A DNA stretch of 64,000 nucleotides from contig CAKVAS010000012.1 of assembly GCA_934725015.1 (NCBI GenBank), positions 22,841 through 86,840 of the forward strand, in the 5' to 3' direction. Shown here piece after piece: positions 8,432 through 16,289 of this stretch; within the stretch, counting starts at the first letter, position 1; every line of letters begins with the position of its first letter. A program made the position numbers and the translations under genes. Origin of the DNA: an uncultured Bacteroidales bacterium. GTDB taxonomy: Bacteria > Bacteroidota > Bacteroidia > Bacteroidales > UBA932. Below the pieces are notes generated by a model that worked only from the letters and a program-made list of their open reading frames with translations, was not told where the DNA came from and ran no database searches.

Positions 8432-9523
8432 CTATTCGCTCCGGTAGTCGCGGGCCTTCGCCCTCGGCTGGAGACCGAGGTCCTCGCGGATGAAGTTGAG
8501 CTTGAGGAGGAGCGCCTTCATGCCCTCGACGTCAAGCCTTCTGGTGTTGTGGCTGTGGTAGTCCTCCGTGCGGCTGATGGCGTCGTCGCCCTCCGTGAAG
8601 AACTTGTCGTAGTTGAGGTCGCGCGCGTCGCACGGGATGCGGAAGTAGTTCCCGCAGTCCTCAGAGCGGAGCATCTCCTCGCGTGTCACCAGGGTCTCGT
8701 AGAGCTTCTCGCCGTGGCGCGTGCCGATGACCCTGACCTCGGTCTCGCCGTATTTCGGGTCAATCCCCGAATACACCTCCTTGAGGGCCTCCGCCAGCAC
8801 GTCGAGGGTGGCGGCGGGAGCCTTCTGGACGAAGAGGTCCCCGTTGCGGCCGTGCTCGAAGGCGTACATCACGAGATCGACGGCGTCGTCGAGCGTCATC
8901 ATGAACCTGGTCATGTTCGGGTCGGTTATGGTTATCGGCTTGCCCTCCATCATCTGCTCCACCCAGAGGGGAATCACCGAGCCGCGGCTGGCCATCACGT
9001 TGCCGTAGCGCGTGCAGCAGATGGTCGTCCCCGCATCCGGGCCGAGCGCACGCCCCTGGGCGATGGCCACCTTCTCCATCATCGCCTTGGAGATGCCCAT
9101 CGCGTTTATCGGGTACGCCGCCTTGTCGGTCGAGAGGACGACGACGTTCCTCACGCCGTGGGCTATTGCCGAAAGGAGCACGTTGTTCGTGCCCTCCACA
9201 TTGGTGCGGACGGCCTCCATCGGGTAGAACTCGCACGACGGCACCTGCTTGAGAGCCGCGGCGGAGAACACGTAGTCAACACCGTTCATCGCGAAGTCGA
9301 CCGCCTCGCGGCTGCGGACGTTCCCGATGTAGAACTTGACCTTCCCAGCCACCTCGGGACGGTTCGCCTGTAGGAAGTGGCGCATGTCGTCCTGCTTCTT
9401 CTCGTCCCTGGAGAAGATGCGGATTTCGCGGATGTCGCTGTCGAGGAAGCGGCGGAGAACGGCGTTGCCGAAGCTCCCGGTCCCGCCCGTTATCAGCAGA
9501 ACCCTGTCCTTAAAGATACTCAT
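8432..9523 (-). CDS. capE: UDP-GlcNAc 4,6-dehydratase/5-epimerase (CapE/FnlA type)
   Basis: 363 aa extended SDR. It has the NAD site ITGGTGSFG (11-19), STDKA (131-135) and M142-GIS-K146, in which methionine replaces the usual catalytic tyrosine, a hallmark of the CapE/WbjB/FnlA subfamily. It converts UDP-GlcNAc to the 2-acetamido-2,6-dideoxy-L-arabino-4-hexulose nucleotide and begins UDP-L-FucNAc synthesis. It lies between capG and capF in one minus-strand run. Confidence 0.9.
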   Translation of the reverse strand: MSIFKDRVLLITGGTGSFGNAVLRRFLDSDIREIRIFSRDEKKQDDMRHFLQANRPEVAGKVKFYIGNVRSREAVDFAMNGVDYVFSAAALKQVPSCEFYPMEAVRTNVEGTNNVLLSAIAHGVRNVVVLSTDKAAYPINAMGISKAMMEKVAIAQGRALGPDAGTTICCTRYGNVMASRGSVIPLWVEQMMEGKPITITDPNMTRFMMTLDDAVDLVMYAFEHGRNGDLFVQKAPAATLDVLAEALKEVYSGIDPKYGETEVRVIGTRHGEKLYETLVTREEMLRSEDCGNYFRIPCDARDLNYDKFFTEGDDAISRTEDYHSHNTRRLDVEGMKALLLKLNFIREDLGLQPRAKARDYRSE

Positions 9524-9636
9524 AATATTCTGTTTCTGTTATTTAACTGATTCTAAAGCTGTTCAAAATCCTTAATGGATGCTGGCTGTTATTTTGAGTG
9601 TATTTTTGAGACAGATTTTTCTGTTTCGAGAGGAGT

Positions 9637-10821
9637 TCAGAATTTCCTCCAGACCATCTTATTGACCACGCCCACATAGGACTGGATTATCTTCACGACC
9701 TTCGTGGAGACGTTCTCGTCGGTGTAGTCCGGGACGGGGGTCCCGCAGTCGCCGTTCCTCACCAGCTCCACGGCAGTGTCAACCGACTGGAGGAGACCCC
9801 TCTCGTCGATTCCCGAGAGGATGAAGCCCGCCTTGTCAAGCGACTCCGGACGCTCCGTACTTGTGCGGATGCAGACCGCCGGGAACGGGTGGCCGACGCT
9901 CGTGAAGAAAGAGGACTCCTCCGGAAGCGTGCCGCTGTCGCTCACCACCGCGAAGGCGTTCATCTGGAGGCAGTTGTAGTCGTGGAAGCCCAGCGGCTGC
10001 TGAACCCTCACGCGGGGGTCGAGGCGGAAGCCGGTGGACTCGAGACGGTGGCGGCTGCGCGGATGGCAGCTGTAGAGGACGGGCATGTCGTACTTCTCCG
10101 CCATGGCGTTTATCGCATTGAAGAGGCTCAGGAAGTTTTTCTCCGTGTCGATGTTCTCCTCGCGGTGGGCGCTGAGGAGGATGTAGCGTCCCTTCTCCAG
10201 ACCGAGCCGGGCGTGCACGTCGCTCGCCTCTATCTCCGCAAGGTTCTGATGAAGCACCTCCGCCATCGGGCTGCCCGTGACGTAGGTCCGCTCCTTCGGC
10301 AGACCGCACTCCGCGAGGTAGCGCCTCGCGTGCTCCGAGTACGCGAGGTTGACGTCGCTGATGATGTCCACGATGCGGCGGTTGGTCTCCTCAGGAAGGC
10401 ACTCGTCCTTGCAGCGGTTGCCCGCCTCCATGTGGAATATCGGGATGTGCAGGCGCTTCGCACCTATCACGCTCAGGCAGCTGTTGGTGTCGCCCAGAAC
10501 GAGCACGGCGTCGGGCATCGTCGCCGCCATCAGCTTGTAGCTCGCGTTGATGATGTTGCCGCAGGTCGCGCCCAGGTCGTCCCCCACCGCGTCCATATAG
10601 ACCTCCGGCTCCGCAAGTTTGAGGTCGCGGAAGAATATGCCGTTGAGGTTGTAGTCGTAGTTCTGCCCGGTGTGGGCGAGAATCACGTCGAAATACTTCC
10701 GGCACTTGGTGATGACGGCCGAAAGACGGATTATCTCCGGGCGCGTGCCCACGATTATCAGCAGTTTGATCCTGCCGTTGTCCTGAAAATGGACATCGGA
10801 ATAGTCGGTTCGTAATTGCAT
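9637..10821 (-). CDS. capG: Non-hydrolysing UDP-sugar 2-epimerase (CapG/FnlC type)
   Basis: 394 aa GT-B-fold epimerase with VGTRPEIIRLS (24-34), the GDTNSCL segment and the conserved 'PEETNRRIVDIISDVNLAY' region found in CapG/WbjD/FnlC and WecB. Beside capE and capF it most likely turns UDP-6-deoxy-L-TalNAc into UDP-L-FucNAc, the third step. It is the first enzyme gene after upxY (79 bp gap) and is separated from capE by 113 bp without a visible gene. Confidence 0.88.
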   Translation of the reverse strand: MQLRTDYSDVHFQDNGRIKLLIIVGTRPEIIRLSAVITKCRKYFDVILAHTGQNYDYNLNGIFFRDLKLAEPEVYMDAVGDDLGATCGNIINASYKLMAATMPDAVLVLGDTNSCLSVIGAKRLHIPIFHMEAGNRCKDECLPEETNRRIVDIISDVNLAYSEHARRYLAECGLPKERTYVTGSPMAEVLHQNLAEIEASDVHARLGLEKGRYILLSAHREENIDTEKNFLSLFNAINAMAEKYDMPVLYSCHPRSRHRLESTGFRLDPRVRVQQPLGFHDYNCLQMNAFAVVSDSGTLPEESSFFTSVGHPFPAVCIRTSTERPESLDKAGFILSGIDERGLLQSVDTAVELVRNGDCGTPVPDYTDENVSTKVVKIIQSYVGVVNKMVWRKF

Positions 10822-10900
10822 ATATTAAAAAGCTTTTTGTCGGCTTGAATGCACCGCTATATCTCAGTCGCGGCCACTTTAGCGCAAGCTATCGCCAAAT

Positions 10901-11459
10901 TCACACAAACTGGATGTACTCCGGATCGACTTCGATGGCGGCGGTGAGGAAGTTCGGCAAATCGACCAGAAGGCGGCGGGTGCGGGAGCCGCGGACTTTG
11001 AGGAGGACGCCTTCGTAGCCGTTGAGGGCGCCGCCGATGATGCGCACCTGACGGCCGCACATGGACGGGGTCAGCTCGCCGGGCATGTAGTAGGTCGGAT
11101 CGGCCGAGGCGTTGACGGCAACGATGAAGCGGGACATATCGTTGCCGGGAACAACCATCGGCTCACAATATGCCCCGCCCTTGAAGTAGCGGTACTGCAG
11201 TGTGGGAGTCTTGCGGACTATAGGGTCCAGAACCGTGCGTGTGGAGTGGACGAAAAGCAGGTCAGGCATGAACGGCACCATCCTGCGTTCCGGCTTGCCG
11301 CAATGGGTTGCCAATGTCCATTTCATCGGGGTGAAGACCTCGATGTTCAGTTCTGAAAGCTGCTGATAAGCCGGAAATTTGGCGTTCGGACGCTTGAGGT
11401 CACGCAGTACGAACCAGAGTTCAGTGTGCTGTGATAGTCCTGCCCGTACCCCCCCCCAT
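10901..11459 (-). pseudogene. upxY: UpxY-family antiterminator, out of frame at a poly-G start
   Basis: NusG-like UpxY proteins let RNA polymerase read through the leader of their own capsule operon. The conserved body (WFVLRDLKRPNAKFPAYQ, then PMKW...PDLLFVHS, ending YIQFV) is intact to the TGA at 10901-10903. The only suitable ATG (11457-11459) runs into nine Gs, which puts it one base out of frame: as read it yields a 12-residue peptide. With eight Gs it would give a normal 185-aa protein. No ATG, GTG or TTG precedes WFVLRD in the body frame. An internal ATG at 11326 would give a 141-aa protein without most of the NGN domain. This is either a phase-variable gene in the OFF state or a homopolymer sequencing error. 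Confidence 0.8.
11449..11457 (-). repeat. Nine-G homopolymer at the upxY start codon
   Basis: Nine consecutive C on the plus strand; on the coding strand the ATG is followed directly by the G run. Eight (or eleven) G would restore the upxY frame. Homopolymers of this length slip readily during replication. Confidence 0.85.
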
Positions 11460-11529
11460 AGGACTAGTAATCAGGCAGTTATCCGAAGTTTTAGCAATGT
11501 TTCTTCCGTCGGAGTCACACATACGGATG

Positions 11530-11561
11530 CAAAGGTAGCGATAAATCTCGGCAAAAGCAAT
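11530..11561 (-). promoter_or_regulatory. Promoter of the upxY/polysaccharide operon
   Basis: On the minus strand there is a -33 ATTG (11558-11561), 20 bp, then TACCTTTG (11530-11537), a perfect Bacteroidota -7 box. This leaves about 65 bases of leader before the upxY ATG. I saw no convincing flanking inverted repeats of the invertible-promoter type. Confidence 0.75.
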
Positions 11562-11616
11562 CTTTATCTTCAGTTTCTGAAAATGAAACAACGGAAAGAA
11601 ACAACGGAAAAAATCT

Positions 11617-13005
11617 TCAATTGTCCAATACATCTCCCGGAAGAAATACACGGGCGAGGTCGGAATGCGCGGGACGTACTTTCGTGAACAGGACAAAATG
11701 AACAGTCTGAGTCGCCTTGACAAACGGAAGATAAGGAACGATTCCATTCAACCTTCGGAGCAGGGACGCGGCGTCTTCCGATTCTGTCCATTTGCATTCA
11801 CCAATCAGGATGTGCTTCTTGTCCAGCGACTCGGCGACCACATCCAGTTCCACCATCTGCCCCTGTGCTTCCATGTCCGTGAAAACCTTTCCCCACCAAC
11901 GGGACGCGCGATTATAGACAATGCCGTCAATCTTCCGCCCTCCGACAAAGCGCCTGCACAGCTGTTCCCAGCACTCGCCGGTAAAAGACGCAAGCTGCCC
12001 CCTGACGATTTCCATAACTGTGTCAATCGCACCCAGTTCAAGCAGGGAGGCATACGGAGACACGAACCTGAAATGAAAACGGAACAGAGAATCGTCGATG
12101 TAATAGAGTCCTTTCTTGCTGTTCTTCTCATTTTCCCCGAAGGGAACTTCACGCCGCACATATCCCAAATCCCTCAGCTTCTTAAGAGGCTCAGTAATTT
12201 CTCCGGCAGGCTTTCCGGCTCGCGAGGCTATCTCGGAAATCTTGTTCGCGCCCTCTCCTATAATCGCCAGCAGAGTAGCGGACTGAACCACATCGCGCAT
12301 ATCATCCCTCAGAAGCCTCTGCGGCTCTTCAAGAAGGATTCCCTGAATGTCAAGCAGCAATTTTCTTATGGCAGTCTCTCCGTCCGGATAGTCCTTCCTG
12401 AGTTCCCAATATCGCGGGATTCCGCCCCAGATTGAATACTCCGTAACCGCCTGCACGGCGTCGCAGCCCAATGCGCCCGTCATATATCTTGCAGGAATCG
12501 GCAAAAGCTTGATTATTTCATCCGCAAGTCCATACAGCGGAGCTTTCTTGTCAAGCACATAACTGTACATCATCTGCTGCGACGAGCCGCAAAGAATCAG
12601 ATTAAATTTCAACACCCGCAGGTTGAGCAGTTTCTGAAGAACCGACGGCAAGGACGGGCAGCTCTTGACCATATAGGGAAACTCATCCAGACAAACGGTG
12701 ATTCGTTCCTTCAGCTGATTATTCAGTGCACGAAGCAGTGTCTCCCAGTCAGGATATACAACCTTGTCAAATCCATCGATGCTGCCCGCCACAATTCTTG
12801 AGAACAGCACCCTCTGATTCTGCTCCGATGTCTGGTCGCTCAGAAAATACAAATCCCGGCCGACGTCTATCACATTCTTTATGAGTGATGACTTGCCGAC
12901 ACGCCTTCTGCCATAGACGACAATAAACTGTGCGTCATGTCTGCCCAATGCCCCACGTAAACGCGCGGAGTCCGACTCTCTGTCCAAAAATTGCCTAAAA
13001 ATCAT
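11617..13005 (-). CDS. ATP-binding protein, PF01637 ATPase + DUF234
   Basis: 462 aa. It has Walker A GRRRVGKSS (32-40), Walker B ITVCLDEFPY (102-111), a winged-helix-like middle (KISEIASRAGKPAGEITEPL) and a DUF234-like C-terminus with a PD-(D/E)XK-like core (ELDVVAESLDKKHILIGECK). The family is abundant in Bacteroidales and archaea and its role is not established. It is close in sequence to the ATPase at 50572-51945 and more distant from 44752-46077. Its own promoter contains inverted repeats. The 3' end stops 56 bp before the upxY promoter. Confidence 0.85.
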   Translation of the reverse strand: MIFRQFLDRESDSARLRGALGRHDAQFIVVYGRRRVGKSSLIKNVIDVGRDLYFLSDQTSEQNQRVLFSRIVAGSIDGFDKVVYPDWETLLRALNNQLKERITVCLDEFPYMVKSCPSLPSVLQKLLNLRVLKFNLILCGSSQQMMYSYVLDKKAPLYGLADEIIKLLPIPARYMTGALGCDAVQAVTEYSIWGGIPRYWELRKDYPDGETAIRKLLLDIQGILLEEPQRLLRDDMRDVVQSATLLAIIGEGANKISEIASRAGKPAGEITEPLKKLRDLGYVRREVPFGENEKNSKKGLYYIDDSLFRFHFRFVSPYASLLELGAIDTVMEIVRGQLASFTGECWEQLCRRFVGGRKIDGIVYNRASRWWGKVFTDMEAQGQMVELDVVAESLDKKHILIGECKWTESEDAASLLRRLNGIVPYLPFVKATQTVHFVLFTKVRPAHSDLARVFLPGDVLDN

Positions 13006-13013
13006 AGCCTTAT

Positions 13014-13057
13014 AAATATCTTTCTCAAAGATAATCTTTCTCGAAGATATTTACAAT
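13014..13057 (-). promoter_or_regulatory. ATPase promoter inside an inverted repeat
   Basis: On the minus strand: -33 ATTG (13054-13057), 20 bp, then TATCTTTG (13026-13033), followed 20 bp later by the start codon. Nine-base arms AAATATCTT (13014-13022) and AAGATATTT (13044-13052) surround the -7 box, which itself sits in AAAGAT-A-ATCTTT (13027-13039). This suggests an operator or recognition site. Confidence 0.7.
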
Positions 13058-13117
13058 TTTTTGTAAGAAATTTGTGTATTCCATCCGTCCCCTCCAACAC
13101 ACGGAGCGGGAGGAAGA

Positions 13118-14506
13118 CTATATGACGCCGCTGCCGAGCATCTCGCCGTCGGAGGAATACCACACGGCGAACTGGCCTGGGGTTATCCCGCGCTGGGGAC
13201 GGTCGAACAGGATGTAGAGTGCCGCAGGGCGCATCACGAGCGTGGCCCTCTGGAGTGGCTGGCGGTAGCGGATGCGAACACGAAGCCGACGGAGTTCGCC
13301 CGGGGACATCCGCAGGTCCTCGCGAATCCAGTGGATTTCCTCCGCAGGAATCCTCAGGCAGCTGCGGGAAAGCCCCGGGTGGCGGTGTCCCTCCCCTACA
13401 TATATTATGTTGTCGGCGACGTCCGTCTCTATCACGAAAATCGAATCGCTGTGGCCGCCTATGTTCAGGCCCTTGCGCTGGCCTATGGTGTAGAACTGCG
13501 CGCCGTCGTGGACGCCGACAATCTTCGCGAAGGGATTTTCCTTCCAGCGGGTCTTCTTGACGTGCCTGCGGCCGCTGCGGTAGGTCTCCGTCTCGAAACG
13601 GATGTCGGAATAGTCGATGCTGCGGCTGAGCGCGTCGAAGCCGTCGTCCGGAAGAGCGGCGACCTTGGCCAAATCCCACGTGCACTCCCCGCCGTCGTCC
13701 CCGGCCGCCTTGTCCTCGCTGACATAGTCCGAAATCATGTTCGCCTCGCCCTCCGTGCCGTCAGGGAGAAGGGATGTGAGAAGCCTTTTAACATCCTGAT
13801 ACTGCGCACTTTGCGCATAGTAGGCGTCGAAAACCTCGACGACATTCCCCTCTTTCGGCAGCAGCTTCTGCTTGAGGAAGGTCGGCAAGTCAACCTTTCC
13901 GACAAAGCATATCCCCTGCGAATCCTTCTTGTCCGCAGACGGGAGGTCGGCCTCGCGGGCAATGCGCCGGGCCTCGGGCTTGGTGATGTCCCCTATGGGA
14001 AAAAGCGCCGTCGAGAGCTGTTCCTGAGTGAGCTGGCAGAGGAAATAGCTCTGGTCCTTGTTCGGGTCGGCTCCCTCGAAGATTCTGTAAATCACCCTGC
14101 CGTCCGCATCGGTAACGCTGTCCTTGCGGCAATAGTGCCCCGTCGCGACCATATCCGCCCCGAGACTTTTCGCCGTCTCCCAAAACGCGGCGAACTTTAT
14201 CTCCCTGTTGCACAGGACATCCGGATTCGGCGTGCGACCCTTCGCATATTCGTCGAACATATAATCCACGACCCTTTCCCTGTAGGTCTTGCTCAAATCC
14301 ACGAAATAGAAAGGGATGCCGATTTTACGCGCCACCATCTCCGCCACGAAACGGTCCTCCTCCCACTCGCACTCGCCGTGGAGGGTCGTCGATGCGTCGT
14401 GCCAGTTCTGCATGAAAAGGCCGAAAACATCATATCCCTGCCTCTTGAGCAGCAGCGCCGCGACGCTCGAATCCACACCGCCGGACAATCCTACGCAAAC
14501 TTTCAT
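13118..14506 (-). CDS. mnmA: tRNA-specific 2-thiouridylase MnmA
   Basis: 462 aa. It thiolates U34 of the Lys, Glu and Gln tRNAs in the cytoplasm. It shows the PP-loop SGGVDSS (8-14), the catalytic cysteine C99 in NPDVLCN and the persulfide cysteine C200 in DSQGICFVG, then the C-terminal beta-barrel domain (IGQRKGLNIGG, residues 341-351). It is about 90 residues longer than common MnmA proteins. The extra part lies at about 223-330, between the second cysteine and the barrel, and is acidic. A -7 box TATTTTTG lies at 14532-14539. Confidence 0.93.
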   Translation of the reverse strand: MKVCVGLSGGVDSSVAALLLKRQGYDVFGLFMQNWHDASTTLHGECEWEEDRFVAEMVARKIGIPFYFVDLSKTYRERVVDYMFDEYAKGRTPNPDVLCNREIKFAAFWETAKSLGADMVATGHYCRKDSVTDADGRVIYRIFEGADPNKDQSYFLCQLTQEQLSTALFPIGDITKPEARRIAREADLPSADKKDSQGICFVGKVDLPTFLKQKLLPKEGNVVEVFDAYYAQSAQYQDVKRLLTSLLPDGTEGEANMISDYVSEDKAAGDDGGECTWDLAKVAALPDDGFDALSRSIDYSDIRFETETYRSGRRHVKKTRWKENPFAKIVGVHDGAQFYTIGQRKGLNIGGHSDSIFVIETDVADNIIYVGEGHRHPGLSRSCLRIPAEEIHWIREDLRMSPGELRRLRVRIRYRQPLQRATLVMRPAALYILFDRPQRGITPGQFAVWYSSDGEMLGSGVI

Positions 14507-14531
14507 CTTCTAAAGAAAATTAGGAAAATTT

Positions 14532-14539
14532 CAAAAATA
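14532..14539 (-). promoter_or_regulatory. -7 box for mnmA
   Basis: TATTTTTG on the minus strand, 25 bp before the mnmA ATG, matches TAnnTTTG. No clear -33 partner was seen. Confidence 0.45.
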
Positions 14540-14584
14540 TGTTTCTTATTCGTCCAAGATTTCTAAGAAATCAAAACATTTTTA

Positions 14585-14592
14585 TATATTTG
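14585..14592 (+). promoter_or_regulatory. -7 box for cdd
   Basis: TATATTTG matches TAnnTTTG and lies 54 bp before the cdd ATG. It forms a divergent arrangement with the mnmA promoter. The -33 element is weak. Confidence 0.5.
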
Positions 14593-14646
14593 CAGACTTT
14601 GCATCGAATTTGCAATGCCGTGCAAAGTTACAAAAATCGCATAGTT

Positions 14647-15129
14647 ATGACAAAAAATGTTCTGGAAATAGCTTACGCCACCTACGGCTCAATCGATGAA
14701 CTCTCCCCGGAGGACAGGACTCTCGCGGAAGCTGCGGTGGGGGCAATCGGGGGTTCCTACGCCCCATATTCAAAGTTCAACGTCGGAGCGGCGGTGAGGA
14801 TGTCGGACGGGACCATAGTCACCGGGGCGAATCAGGAAAACGCGGCCTATCCGTCGGGACTCTGCGCCGAAAGGACCGCAATGTTCTATGCCAACGCGCA
14901 TTACCCGGACAGGGCGATGACGGCGATTGCCATTGCGGCAAGTCAGGGCGGCGTGCTCTGCGAAAAGCCGGCGACCCCGTGCGGACAGTGCCGGCAGGTG
15001 ATGGCGGAGTACCAGACCAAGGGCGGGCAGCCGATGGCAATCATCCTCGTGGGCAGCAAGGTTGTCTATAAGTTCGACCGCGTGGAATGCGTCCTGCCGT
15101 TCATCTTCGACAGCCTTGAGGCGAAGTAA
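14647..15129 (+). CDS. cdd: Cytidine deaminase
   Basis: 160 aa from the ATG at 14647 (MTKNVLEIAYATYG). An in-frame extension upstream to 14539 crosses the promoter and is not used. The zinc site is complete: C73-A-E75 in GLCAERTAMF and C112/C115 in PCGQCRQVM. It deaminates cytidine and deoxycytidine to uridines in pyrimidine salvage. It is the only plus-strand gene between mnmA and a convergent patatin gene and appears monocistronic. Confidence 0.93.
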   Translation: MTKNVLEIAYATYGSIDELSPEDRTLAEAAVGAIGGSYAPYSKFNVGAAVRMSDGTIVTGANQENAAYPSGLCAERTAMFYANAHYPDRAMTAIAIAASQGGVLCEKPATPCGQCRQVMAEYQTKGGQPMAIILVGSKVVYKFDRVECVLPFIFDSLEAK

Positions 15130-15147
15130 TGCCTCTTCTCCCCGAAG

Positions 15148-15177
15148 GAGAGCCGTATGCCTTGGCCTATGGCTCTC
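15148..15177. terminator. Hairpin between convergent cdd and patatin genes
   Basis: GAGAGCC (15148-15154) pairs with GGCTCTC (15171-15177), followed by TTTGCTTTTC on the plus strand. The patatin stop codon lies in the loop. A plausible terminator for cdd, although the T tract is interrupted. Confidence 0.5.
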
Positions 15178-16189
15178 TTTGCTTTTCGTAACGGTCGAGG
15201 GCCTCGGACATGAGGGCACGGCCCTTCTCGGCGATTTCCTCGCCCTTGGCGTAGTCGGTGATGGTGCTGTAGGAATCAAAGCTCATCTTTACGAGAACGT
15301 CCGGCCTGTACATTTCGAGCTGGAGGTTGGCTATGGTGCGGAGCATCAGGGAGAAGGTGCGGGAGAGGATGGAGTAGTAGTTGTCATCCTCCGCGAAAGG
15401 CATTTTCTCGACGGCCGCCCGACCCTCAATCGCCTTGACTTTCTCTTCAGCGGTGCGGTTCTCCCTTATGACGCGCTGCGCCTCGCCGCCGACGGCCTTG
15501 ACCACGTCGAGAAGCGAAAGCTTCTTCTTGGACGAAATCGGGGCGAGGATGGCGGCAATCTCTTCATGCAGTTCAGGATCGGCGTCACGGGCAGCCTCAA
15601 GTTCCTTGACATACCCGGCAATCTTCTGTGAATCAAGCTGGTTCACGTCAAACGAGACGAGGATGTCGTGCCCATTGCGGGGAACTATGCTGAAAGGGGC
15701 CGTGTTCACCGCGCCGCCGTCAATGAGCGTGTGGTAGCCGTACTTGACCGGACGGAAAAGCGAGGGGATGGAAATCGAGGCGCGGATTGCGTCGAACAGC
15801 CTGCCTTCCTTGAAAACGACTTCCTCGCCGGTGTAGAGGTCGGTCGCCACGGCCCGGTACGGGATGCGCAGGTCCTCGATGTTGACGTTCGGAACGACCT
15901 TCTTGATGGCCTCGATGACCTTCTCGCCCTTGACGAGATAGCTCTTGCTCAGGGAAACATCCAACAGGGACAAAAGTTTGTAGTTGTTGAGCTGAAACAG
16001 CCATTTCTTGAAGTCCTCAAGACCGCCGGCGGCATAGATTCCGCCCACGAGCGAGCCGATGGAGCAGCCCGCCACCGAGGTGATGTTGTAGCCCCTGCTT
16101 TCAAGTTCCTCGATTGCGCCGATGTAGGCGAATCCGCGCGGCCCTCCGCTGGAAAGCACAAGCGCGACGTCCTTTGTGTCTGATGACAT
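15167..16189 (-). CDS. Patatin-like phospholipase
   Basis: 340 aa. It contains the oxyanion loop SSGGPRGFAYIGA, the nucleophile elbow GCSIGS with S43, and the partner aspartate D157 in LIDGGAVNTAP, so the Ser-Asp dyad is complete. It resembles the RssA/YchK group of bacterial patatin proteins, likely acting on membrane lipids. No signal peptide is evident, so it is probably cytoplasmic. A helical C-terminal region of about 150 residues follows the catalytic domain. It is monocistronic, with a strong hairpin in its leader. Confidence 0.88.
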   Translation of the reverse strand: MSSDTKDVALVLSSGGPRGFAYIGAIEELESRGYNITSVAGCSIGSLVGGIYAAGGLEDFKKWLFQLNNYKLLSLLDVSLSKSYLVKGEKVIEAIKKVVPNVNIEDLRIPYRAVATDLYTGEEVVFKEGRLFDAIRASISIPSLFRPVKYGYHTLIDGGAVNTAPFSIVPRNGHDILVSFDVNQLDSQKIAGYVKELEAARDADPELHEEIAAILAPISSKKKLSLLDVVKAVGGEAQRVIRENRTAEEKVKAIEGRAAVEKMPFAEDDNYYSILSRTFSLMLRTIANLQLEMYRPDVLVKMSFDSYSTITDYAKGEEIAEKGRALMSEALDRYEKQREP

Positions 16190-16222
16190 AACCTGTACCT
16201 GTTTTCGTAAATATTAAGGAAT

Positions 16223-16267
16223 GCGCCGCCCGCTGTTCAAAGACGAAAGGCGGACGGCGCAAAATTA
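16223..16267 (-). promoter_or_regulatory. Patatin promoter and GC-rich leader hairpin
   Basis: TAATTTTG (16260-16267) is a -7 match. Directly downstream, GCGCCGTCCGCC (16249-16260) can pair with GCGGGCGGCGC (16223-16233). It could terminate the DUF4876 gene that ends at 16290, or attenuate the patatin gene; no U tract is present. Confidence 0.45.
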
Positions 16268-16289
16268 CGAATATTTCGATAATTATCCC

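Noticed and set aside
8549..9373. Long plus-strand ORF opposite capE, and similar ones at 7790-8413 and 9889-10815
   Set aside because: Antisense frames stay open because of GC-rich third positions in capE, capF and capG; no start signals or motifs.
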